This document shows, piece after piece, positions 12,208 to 19,355 of a stretch of 29,594 nt of DNA (within the stretch, counting starts at the first letter, position 1; each line of letters begins with the position of its first letter). The DNA lies in the NCBI GenBank assembly GCA_036257535.1, contig DATAFJ010000254.1:1-29594 (forward strand), given 5' to 3'. The notes under the pieces were generated by a model, which saw nothing but the letters and a program-made list of their open reading frames with translations, ran no database searches and was not told the DNA's origin. The position numbers and the translations under genes were made by a program. Source of the stretch: DATAEE01 sp036257535 (GTDB taxonomy: Bacteria; Acidobacteriota; Vicinamibacteria; Vicinamibacterales; 2-12-FULL-66-21).

Positions 12208-14988
12208 TCAAACCACCGTTTCCGCGAGCGCCTCGGCGCACCGCTCGCAGAGTCCCTCGTTGTCGAGGCGCGGGACGATGCGCCAGCAGCGCGGGCACTT
12301 CGTGCCGTCGGCCTTGTGTACCGTGATCGCTGTCGGCTCGGCGGTGTCGCCGTCCGCTTTGCTCAGGCTCACCTGGGATGCGATGAACAGCATCGGGAGG
12401 TCACCGCGGTAGCGCTCGAGAAGTGCGCGGTCGTTTCCAGACGCCTCCAGCTCCACATGCGCCGCGAGCGAGTTCCCGATTGTCTTCTGCTGCCGTGCCT
12501 CTTCGAGCGACGCGTTGACGCGGTCGCGGATCTCGATGAGGCGCCCCCAGCGCTCCATCAGCGCCTCATCGTCCAGCGCATCGAGGCTGCCGCGCTCCGG
12601 GAAGAGCGCCAGGTGCACCGATGCTTCACGGCGGCCGGGAAGGTGACGCCTGACCTCTTCCGCGGTCATTGACAGGATAGGTGCGGCGAGCCGCGCAAGG
12701 CCGTCAGCGATCTGATAGATCGCCGTTTGACCGGATCGTCGAGCGCGCGACCGCGCGCCGAGCGTGTAAAGCCTGTCCTTCGAGACGTCCAGGTAGAACG
12801 CGCTGAGGTCCACCGTCATCAGCGTATTCAGCGTGTGGAAGATCACGGGATATTCGTACCGTTCGTAAGCGTCGAGGATCCTGCGAGCCGCGTCGGCGTA
12901 CCTGGCGAGCGCGTACCGATCGACTTCCAGCAGCTCGCCATATGGAACCGCGTCGTGCGCCGGGTCGAAATCGTAGAGATTCGAGATCAGATACCGGAAC
13001 GTGTTCCGGATCTTCCGATACGCTTCCACGGCCCGGGCCAGGATCTCCTGGCTCAGGCGGATGTCCTGGCTGTAGTCCGCCATCGACACCCAGAGCCGCA
13101 GGATGTCGGCGCCGCTCTGTTTGATGATGTCCTGGGGCTCGATCGAATTGCCGAGCGACTTGGACATCTTCCGGCCGTCCTCGGCCACGACGAATCCGTT
13201 CGTGACAACCTGGCGGTACGGAGCGCGGCCCCGCGTCCCCAGGCCGACGAGGAGCGAGCTCTGGAACCAGCCTCGGTGCTGGTCGCTGCCTTCGAGATAG
13301 ATATCGGCCGGCCAGGTGAGCTCCGGCCGGACCGACAGCACGGCCTCGTGGCTCGATCCGGAATCGAACCAGACGTCGAGGATGTTCATCTCGCGTTCGA
13401 ACTCGGCGCCGCCGCACGACGGGCACGTCAACCCTGCGGGAACGAACTCCTCAATCGGCCGCTCGTACCAGGAGTCCGCGCCGAAGCGCTCGAAGACCGA
13501 CGCCGTCTTCTCGATCAGCTCGGCGGTCAAGATCGCCTCGCCGCACGCGCGGCAGTCCACCGCGGGAATTGGAACGCCCCACACCCGCTGTCGGGAGACG
13601 CACCAGTCGGGACGGCTCGCGAGCATGCCCGCCATGCGATCGCGTCCCCACGACGGGATCCACTCCACGTCCTTGTTGACCGCGTCGAGCGCCTTGGGAC
13701 GAAGCGCCGGATCGAGACGAATGAACCACTGAGACGTTGCCAGAAAGATCACGGGGTTGTGGCAGCGCCAGCAGTGCGGGTACTGATGCGAGAACGACTC
13801 GCGATGCCACAGCCGCCCGTGCGACTCGAGCGCCGCCTCGATCTTCGGGCTGGCGTCGAACACTTTCTGGCCGCCGAAGAGCTCGACCGAATCGAAGAAC
13901 CGGCCGTCGGGACCGACCGGCGCCAGGATCTCGAGCCCGTACCTGACGCCCGTGTGGTAGTCGTCCGCGCCGTGCCCCGGGGCAGTGTGCACCGCGCCGG
14001 TCCCCTGTTCGAGCGTGACGTACTCGCCGAGCACCGCGAGCGAATGGCGGGCATAGAGAGGATGACGGAAACGGAGCTTCTCGAGCGTCCGTCCCTTGAA
14101 CGTCGCCAGCGGCTTGCCGAGCGGCCGCCCGATCTTCGCCGACACGGCCGGCGCCAGCGCTTCAGCGACGATGACGGCCGTTCCATCGGTTTCGTACGCG
14201 CCGTAGTCGAAGTCCGGATGAAACGCGATTGCCAGGTTAGACGGAATCGTCCAGGGCGTGGTCGTCCAGATCAGAACCGACACGCCGCGATCGCCCACCT
14301 CCGGCGCCAGCGTTCGGAACGCTTCGGCACTCGACCGGTCGAGCGGAAACTCGACGTAGATCGACGGCGACGAGTGATTCTCGTACTCGACTTCTGCTTC
14401 AGCCAGCGCCGTCCGGCAGTGAATGCACCAGTGCACCGGCTTGAGGCCCTTGTAGACGAGCCCCTTGGTCACGAACGCGCCGAACGCCCGGAGGATTGCC
14501 GCCTGGTACCGGAAGTCCATCGTCAGGTACGGATCGCTCCAGGTTCCGAGGACGCCCAGCCGTTGAAACTGCTGCGTCATCCGCCCCACGAAACGCTCCG
14601 CGTAGGCACGGCATGCGCGGCAGAAGTCGGCCACCGACATCTCGCGCTTCTTCGGCCCGAGCTCGCGGTCGACCTGCAGCTCGATCGGCAGGCCGTGACA
14701 GTCGTATCCAACGACGTAGGGCGCGTCGAAGCCGGCCATCGACCGCGACTTGACGACGAAGTCCTTCAGGATTTTGTTGAACGCCGTCCCGATGTGGATG
14801 TTGCCGTTGGCGTACGGCGGGCCGTCGTGCAGCACGAAGGTCGGCCGCCCGGCGCGGGCGCGCCGGATCTGCTCGTACAGGTTCGTGTCCACCCAATGCT
14901 GGATCGTTGCCGGCTCAGTCGCCGGCAGGTTCGCCTTCATCGGGAAGTCGGTGCGAGGGAGATTGAGCGTGTCTTTCCAGTCGGGCAT
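12208..14988 (-). CDS. ileS: Isoleucyl-tRNA synthetase
   Basis: A 926-aa class I aminoacyl-tRNA synthetase that charges tRNA-Ile. The N-terminus MPDWKDTLNLPRTDFPMKAN is typical of bacterial IleS and fixes the ATG at 14988; an in-frame TTG at 15025-15027 lies inside the upstream terminator stem-loop. The ATP-binding HIGH motif appears as HIGT at 65-68 (PPYANGNIHIGTA). The KMSKS loop is at 607-611 (GRKMSKSLGNS). The editing domain lies between (about 200-400). A C-terminal zinc site CPRC...CERC ends the protein (KCPRCWRIVP, LCERCAEAL). It heads the ileS-lspA-lgt-rluD-nudix transcription unit. Its own promoter appears to be squeezed between the preceding terminator and the ATG. Confidence 0.97.
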   Translation of the reverse strand: MPDWKDTLNLPRTDFPMKANLPATEPATIQHWVDTNLYEQIRRARAGRPTFVLHDGPPYANGNIHIGTAFNKILKDFVVKSRSMAGFDAPYVVGYDCHGLPIELQVDRELGPKKREMSVADFCRACRAYAERFVGRMTQQFQRLGVLGTWSDPYLTMDFRYQAAILRAFGAFVTKGLVYKGLKPVHWCIHCRTALAEAEVEYENHSSPSIYVEFPLDRSSAEAFRTLAPEVGDRGVSVLIWTTTPWTIPSNLAIAFHPDFDYGAYETDGTAVIVAEALAPAVSAKIGRPLGKPLATFKGRTLEKLRFRHPLYARHSLAVLGEYVTLEQGTGAVHTAPGHGADDYHTGVRYGLEILAPVGPDGRFFDSVELFGGQKVFDASPKIEAALESHGRLWHRESFSHQYPHCWRCHNPVIFLATSQWFIRLDPALRPKALDAVNKDVEWIPSWGRDRMAGMLASRPDWCVSRQRVWGVPIPAVDCRACGEAILTAELIEKTASVFERFGADSWYERPIEEFVPAGLTCPSCGGAEFEREMNILDVWFDSGSSHEAVLSVRPELTWPADIYLEGSDQHRGWFQSSLLVGLGTRGRAPYRQVVTNGFVVAEDGRKMSKSLGNSIEPQDIIKQSGADILRLWVSMADYSQDIRLSQEILARAVEAYRKIRNTFRYLISNLYDFDPAHDAVPYGELLEVDRYALARYADAARRILDAYERYEYPVIFHTLNTLMTVDLSAFYLDVSKDRLYTLGARSRARRSGQTAIYQIADGLARLAAPILSMTAEEVRRHLPGRREASVHLALFPERGSLDALDDEALMERWGRLIEIRDRVNASLEEARQQKTIGNSLAAHVELEASGNDRALLERYRGDLPMLFIASQVSLSKADGDTAEPTAITVHKADGTKCPRCWRIVPRLDNEGLCERCAEALAETVV

Positions 14989-15000
14989 CGGGCAGTAACC

Positions 15001-15006
15001 ATTGTA
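15001..15006 (-). promoter_or_regulatory. Possible -10 box for ileS
   Basis: TACAAT on the minus strand (5/6 match), directly downstream of the terminator U-tract and 12 nt before the ileS ATG, giving a leader of only about 6 nt. A TTGGCC lies 15 nt upstream inside the terminator hairpin as a weak -35. Confidence 0.35.
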
Positions 15007-15007
15007 C

Positions 15008-15042
15008 AAAAAGAGAGGGCGGGCCAAGGGTCCCGCCCTCTC
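15008..15042 (-). terminator. Intrinsic terminator between the lectin-like gene and ileS
   Basis: On the minus strand an 11-bp perfect stem (15032-15042 with 15013-15023, arms GAGAGGGCGGG and CCCGCCCTCTC) with an 8-nt loop is followed by TTTTT (15012-15008). This is the best intrinsic terminator in the window. It lies 26 nt after the stop of the upstream gene and ends about 19 nt before the ileS ATG. Confidence 0.85.
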
Positions 15043-15068
15043 GCCGATGCCAGCCAGTCGTATACCGC

Positions 15069-15905
15069 TCAGCGCCGGCGCCGGTTACCGCTACCAGTCC
15101 GGGAAATCGACACGTAGAAGTCGCCCGCGTTGTCGTTCAGTGTGTCGTCGTTGATGCCGAGGAACAGCTGTCCGCTCTCCGGCATCTCGACGCTCGACAG
15201 GTTGCCGATCGCGAAGGCCGGGCCGTTGTTGATGCGCCCGATGAGCGCTCCTGCAAATGCAGTCGGGAGAGGTGCCGAGCGGCCCGGACGCCGCTGTCCG
15301 TACGCACCTGCCGCGCCCGCTCGATCCTGGACGTCGTTGCTCAACTGGAGTTCGCCCGTCGTCTTGAAGGTGAGCGTCTCGCCCGCTCGCACGATCAAGC
15401 CAGTTGGAACCCACTGCTGGTTCGCCGGCAGCCTGATGGCGCCGGCGTCCGACGGCGACGCGCCCGTGCCCCCGCTCGTGCCGGACGAGCCGTTCGGCGA
15501 TGAGACGTAGAGCGCCGCGATGTCGGAGGTGGCGTAACTGCGTTTGCCGCTCTCCGTCATGTACGACATGAAGCGGCCCTTTTGGACGATGTCGACGAGC
15601 GTACCGACAACGGCCTGACCGTTCCGCAGACGGAGGACGTGCTGTCCCTCGTTCAACTTCGCAACCAGGTCGTTCGACAGCGCCGGTGCGCCGCTGAACT
15701 CGACAACGGCCACTTCCATGGTCGGGAAGGACCGCTCTTTTCCATTTTCGAGAATCGTGAAACCTCGAGCGTCATGATCCACTAAGGGTCCACTCGCGCG
15801 CGCTCCTGAGCGCAGCACAATCGTGGCGTTCTCCTGCGCGCTGATCGGTGTCGCCGGCGCGAGCCACATCACGCAGGCCCCGGCAAGAAGAATGCGCTTC
15901 AGCAT
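15069..15905 (-). CDS. Secreted protein with LecA-like C-terminal domain
   Basis: A 278-aa exported protein. Residues 1-23 (MLKRILLAGACVMWLAPATP then ISA) form a Sec signal peptide with probable cleavage at ISA-QE. A first beta-rich domain (about 25-130) contains ATIVLRSGARASGPL and a similar VLRLRNGQAVVGTLVDI, which look like repeated small beta-barrel units. A Gly/Ser-rich linker follows (about 134-150, NGSSGTSGGTGAS). The C-terminal domain (about 155-272) resembles the PA-IL/LecA galactose-binding fold: GALIGRINNGPAFAIG, SGQLFLGINDDTLNDNAGDF and the closing YVSISR. In that family the ND/DN acidic residues bind calcium. The start has a perfect GAGGAGG site before the ATG at 15903-15905. Function is probably carbohydrate or envelope binding, which is inferred. 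A strong terminator follows. Confidence 0.85.
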   Translation of the reverse strand: MLKRILLAGACVMWLAPATPISAQENATIVLRSGARASGPLVDHDARGFTILENGKERSFPTMEVAVVEFSGAPALSNDLVAKLNEGQHVLRLRNGQAVVGTLVDIVQKGRFMSYMTESGKRSYATSDIAALYVSSPNGSSGTSGGTGASPSDAGAIRLPANQQWVPTGLIVRAGETLTFKTTGELQLSNDVQDRAGAAGAYGQRRPGRSAPLPTAFAGALIGRINNGPAFAIGNLSSVEMPESGQLFLGINDDTLNDNAGDFYVSISRTGSGNRRRR

Positions 15906-16051
15906 GTGGTCCTCCTCAAAATTGCCTTCGCGTCGACTCCACAACCACCCTCTGCAAACCCGGGGCCAGTGTACCCGCCCCACAACATCGTCATGAACGG
16001 GCCCGTTTTGTGGGCCTCGAACGGTCGAGAAATGCCCAAGTTTACGGCCTG

Positions 16052-16057
16052 TATAAT
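16052..16057 (+). promoter_or_regulatory. -10 box placing the M16 peptidase start at +1
   Basis: A perfect TATAAT ends exactly 7 nt before the ATG at 16065, the spacing expected for a leaderless message. The hexamer overlaps another in-frame ATG (16056), arguing against that codon as start. No good -35 is visible at 16-18 nt upstream, so this remains tentative. Confidence 0.5.
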
Positions 16058-16064
16058 GAAAAAC

Positions 16065-17372
16065 ATGTCTCCCGTAGATGTCGAACTCGGCGCCTCCTCG
16101 GTGCGGGCGGCGACGCTCGACAATGGCCTGCGAGTGCTCGTGCAGGAGATTCACACAGCCCCGCTCGTCTCGGTCTGGTGCTGGTATCGCGTCGGCTCGA
16201 AGGACGAGGGTCCCGGGCTCACCGGCGCGTCGCACTGGGTCGAACACATGAACTTCAAGGGCACGACCAATATTCCGCGCGACCGCATGAAGGGCATCGT
16301 CGAACGATTTGGCGGCGCGTGGAACGGCTATACCTGGATCGATCAGACGACGTATTTCGAGACCGTGTCGCGGGACGCGCTCGACGAGATGCTCTTTCTC
16401 GAGGCGGAGCGGATGGCGAACTGCATCTACGAGCCGTCGGAGGTGGACGCGGAGCGGACGGTCATCATCTCCGAGATGCAGGGAGGCGAGAACGATCCGG
16501 AGCAGCTGCTCGAGATCGAGGTTACCGCCGCCGCCTTTCGCGTGCACCCATACCGGCACCCGACGATCGGCTGGCGAACGGATCTCGAGACGATGACGAG
16601 AGATGATCTCTACGGTCATTACCGTCGCTATTACCGTCCGAACAACGCGACGCTCGTCGTCGTGGGCGACGTGGACAGCGACGAGGCGCTGCGACTGATC
16701 GAGCGACGGATGGGGGCGCTCGAGGCTGGTCCCGAGCCGAAGCGGGTGCGCGCCGCGGAGCCTGCGCCGCTCGGCGAACGGCGCGTGAAGATCGAAAAAG
16801 AGGGGACGACGGCGTACTTCAAAGCGGTTTGGCACGCGCCCGCGGTCAGTGAAGCCGATTTCCTCCCGATGCTCGTCCTCGACGCCGTGCTGACCGGCGC
16901 GAAGGGCGTGAACATCTGGTGCAGCTTTCGCGGCTCGGCCCCGCAGCGCAGGGCGCGGCTCTACCGCGCGCTCGTCGATCGAGGCCTCGCGTCGTCGGTA
17001 TCCGGTGCGCTCCTTCCGACCGAGCAGCCGTTCCTCTACGGGTTGTCCGCGACGGCGAACGACGGCGTTCCCCTCGCGGAGGTCGAGGCGGCGCTCGACG
17101 CCGCCGTCGAGGACGTGCGGCGCGACGGCGTGACGGAGCAGGAAGTGGAGCGGGCCAGACGGCAGCTCCGGGCGCGGCTGGTTTTCGAGAAGGACAGCGT
17201 CACCAACATCGCCCACCAGCTCGGGTACTTTCAGACGGTCGCGTCGCTCGACATCCTGGGAACGCTCGCTTCGGGAATCACTGCTGTGACCGCCGACCAG
17301 GTGGCCGACGTCGCACGCAGGCGACTCACGCGCACGGGCCGGACGATCGGCTGGTTCCAGCCGGCGGCATGA
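16065..17372 (+). CDS. M16 family zinc peptidase, catalytic subunit
   Basis: A 435-aa insulinase/processing-peptidase-type protease. With the ATG at 16065, the inverted zinc motif HxxEH is H57-W-V-E60-H61 (TGASHWVEHMNFKGT). The third ligand E137 (VIISEMQGGEND) lies exactly 76 residues after H61, as the family rule HxxEH-x76-E requires. The M16 C-terminal domain follows from about residue 200. No signal peptide is seen with this start, so it is predicted to be cytoplasmic. Alternative in-frame ATGs at 15990, 16032 and 16056 would only add residues without family similarity. Its stop overlaps the start of the next M16 gene (ATGA), implying a stoichiometric heterodimer, as in bacterial two-gene M16B systems and mitochondrial processing peptidase. 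Confidence 0.93.
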   Translation: MSPVDVELGASSVRAATLDNGLRVLVQEIHTAPLVSVWCWYRVGSKDEGPGLTGASHWVEHMNFKGTTNIPRDRMKGIVERFGGAWNGYTWIDQTTYFETVSRDALDEMLFLEAERMANCIYEPSEVDAERTVIISEMQGGENDPEQLLEIEVTAAAFRVHPYRHPTIGWRTDLETMTRDDLYGHYRRYYRPNNATLVVVGDVDSDEALRLIERRMGALEAGPEPKRVRAAEPAPLGERRVKIEKEGTTAYFKAVWHAPAVSEADFLPMLVLDAVLTGAKGVNIWCSFRGSAPQRRARLYRALVDRGLASSVSGALLPTEQPFLYGLSATANDGVPLAEVEAALDAAVEDVRRDGVTEQEVERARRQLRARLVFEKDSVTNIAHQLGYFQTVASLDILGTLASGITAVTADQVADVARRRLTRTGRTIGWFQPAA

Positions 17373-18658
17373 CGACCGCAGCCGTCCGTGGTCTGTCGCC
17401 CGTGCGGCATCAGTTGCCGAACGGCGCGGTCGCGCTGGCCCAGGAGTCGCCTGCGACGCCGGCCGTAACCATCAATGCCACGATGCACGTCGGGAGCGTC
17501 GATGAGCCCCCGACGATGCTCGGCCTTTCGTACTTCACGTCACGTCTCATCGATCGGGGAGCGGGCGAGCTCGACGCCGACGAGATCGCAGAAGAGCTCG
17601 AAGGGCGCGGCGTCAGCCTGAACATCGCTGCAACGCGCCACGCGATCAGCATTACCGCGACGAGCCTCGTCGAGGATTTCGCCGCGATCGTCGACATCGT
17701 GTCGGACATCGTGTGCCGGCCGCTGTTTCCCGAGCAGCAGATCGAACTGCGCCGGGCCGAAATCATCACGCAGCTCCGCCAGGACGAGGACAATCCGGCC
17801 GTCCGCGCGGTTCAGGCGCTGTTCACGCTGTTGTATTCGGAGGATCATCCGTACGGCCGTCCGCCGAAGGGGACCATCGCATCGATCGAGCGGATCGATC
17901 GGGACGCGCTCGTCCGTTTTCACCGGGGCTGCTTCTCGCCCGCGTCGCTCGTCGTGGCCGCCGTGGGGGCGATCGACCCTCATGCGGCGATCGACCGCGT
18001 GACGCGCGCGTTCGGGTCGTTCGCGGCCAATGGACAGCCGCCGTTCGGACAGGCGAGCGGCAGTGCCGCCCTGTCCAACGTCACGGGTCCATCGCATCGG
18101 TGCGTGTCCGTGATCCCGATGATGGCGAAGTCGCAGGCTGACATCGCCTATGGGTTCGTCACGATTACGCGGACGGACCCGTCGTACTACGCCTGGTGGG
18201 TGATGAACACGATTCTCGGGCAGTACGGTCTCGGCGGCCGGCTCGGCGACAACATCCGCGAGCGGCAGGGCATGGCCTACTACGCGTACAGCGCGTTCGA
18301 TCCGCACGTCGTGCCCGGTCCGCTGATGGTGCGTGCCGGCGTGGACGGCGCCAACGTCGATCGCGCGATCGCCGCGATCGACGAAGAGATCGTGCGCCTG
18401 GCGACGAGCGGTCCAGAGCCGCGCGAGATAGAAGAGACCCAGCGCTACCTGATTGGATCGCTGCCGCGCATGCTCGAGACCAACGGGGGGATCGCGTCGT
18501 TTCTGCAGACTGCCGAACGGTTCGGCCTCGGCGCGGACTACGACAAGCGGCTTCCCGGGCTCGTGGGGTCGGTTACGCGCGAGGCGGTGCATGCCGCCGC
18601 CGCTTCGCTGTCGCCCGATCGCGCAGCGGTGGCGATCGCGGGCCCATATAAGTCATGA
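17369..18658 (+). CDS. M16 family peptidase homologue, non-catalytic partner
   Basis: A 429-aa M16 protein that has lost the zinc site. The segment aligning with SHWVEHM of the upstream gene reads SYFTSRL (54-60), so both histidines and the glutamate are absent. The rest of the fold is kept, including LPNGAVALAQES, VGSVDEPPTMLGLSYF, HPYGRPPKGTIASI and the C-terminal LGDNIRERQGMAYYAYSAF, which is the conserved R/Y substrate-binding region of M16 partners. It starts at the ATG overlapping the preceding stop codon (ATGA) and ends overlapping the HAD gene in the same way, so the three are translationally coupled. It is expected to form the substrate-holding half of a heterodimer with the catalytic subunit. 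Confidence 0.92.
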   Translation: MTTAAVRGLSPVRHQLPNGAVALAQESPATPAVTINATMHVGSVDEPPTMLGLSYFTSRLIDRGAGELDADEIAEELEGRGVSLNIAATRHAISITATSLVEDFAAIVDIVSDIVCRPLFPEQQIELRRAEIITQLRQDEDNPAVRAVQALFTLLYSEDHPYGRPPKGTIASIERIDRDALVRFHRGCFSPASLVVAAVGAIDPHAAIDRVTRAFGSFAANGQPPFGQASGSAALSNVTGPSHRCVSVIPMMAKSQADIAYGFVTITRTDPSYYAWWVMNTILGQYGLGGRLGDNIRERQGMAYYAYSAFDPHVVPGPLMVRAGVDGANVDRAIAAIDEEIVRLATSGPEPREIEETQRYLIGSLPRMLETNGGIASFLQTAERFGLGADYDKRLPGLVGSVTREAVHAAAASLSPDRAAVAIAGPYKS

Positions 18659-19350
18659 CGCCGAAAGCCGTCTTCTTCGACGTCGACTTCACGCTCATCT
18701 ATCCCGGCCCGATGTTTCAGGCCGAGGGGTATCGCACGCTCTGCGCGCGCCACGGCGTCGATGTCGATGCCGCGCGGTTCGAGACCGCCGTCGCGGCGGC
18801 ATCCAGGTTCCTCGCCGACGACGCGCAGGAGTTCATTTACGATCCGCAGATCTTCATCGATTTCACGAACGCAGTGATTCGCGGCATGGGGGGAGATGGC
18901 GCCGGCGTCGACGCGGCTTCGCGCGTCATCTACGACGAGTGGGCCGCGTGCCAGCACTTCTCGCTCTATGACGACGTGCCGGGCGCCCTGCATACGCTGC
19001 ACGAGGCCGGCATCCTGGTGGGACTGATCTCGAACACCCACCGCTGCCTCGCGTCGTTTCAAAGCCACTTCGAGCTCGAAGGGTTGATCGCGGCCGCGGT
19101 CTCGTCGTCCGAGCACGGGTACATGAAGCCGCACCGCAGCATCTTCGAGGCGGGCCTGAAGCTGGTTGGCGTGGGCGATCCGGCCGAAGCGGTCATGGTC
19201 GGCGATAGTCCGCTGCACGATATCGAAGGCGCGCGCCGCGCGGGGATGCGAGCGGTTCTCGTCAGTCGTTCCGGACTGATCCATCCGCCCGCTTCGGACG
19301 TTCCCGTGATTACTTCGCTCGCCGAGCTGCCGCGCCAGCTCGGCCTCTAA
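18655..19350 (+). CDS. HAD superfamily hydrolase
   Basis: A 231-aa phosphatase-type HAD protein. Motif I is FFDVDFTLI with nucleophile D9 and acid/base D11. A helical cap domain fills about 20-105. Motif II is the Ser/Asn in VGLISNTHR, motif III is the lysine of YMKPHRSIF, and motif IV is MVGDSPLHDIEGARRAGM, which binds Mg2+. All catalytic positions are intact. The substrate cannot be predicted: this sub-type includes phosphoglycolate-like and nucleotide/sugar phosphatases. It is the last gene of the M16-M16-HAD unit, joined by an ATGA overlap, and converges with the secreted metalloprotease gene, with 5 nt between stop codons. Confidence 0.9.
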   Translation: MTPKAVFFDVDFTLIYPGPMFQAEGYRTLCARHGVDVDAARFETAVAAASRFLADDAQEFIYDPQIFIDFTNAVIRGMGGDGAGVDAASRVIYDEWAACQHFSLYDDVPGALHTLHEAGILVGLISNTHRCLASFQSHFELEGLIAAAVSSSEHGYMKPHRSIFEAGLKLVGVGDPAEAVMVGDSPLHDIEGARRAGMRAVLVSRSGLIHPPASDVPVITSLAELPRQLGL

Positions 19351-19355
19351 CGCTC

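Noticed and set aside
12727..15117. A very long open frame (796 codons) on the plus strand opposite ileS
   Set aside because: It is the antisense shadow of ileS: composition is Arg/Val/Asp-rich with no motif, while the minus strand has a complete synthetase with HIGT and KMSKS sites.
15906..17216. Extension of the lectin-like reading frame far upstream on the minus strand
   Set aside because: This part is antisense to the catalytic M16 gene. The ATG at 15905 has a perfect ribosome binding site followed by a signal peptide.
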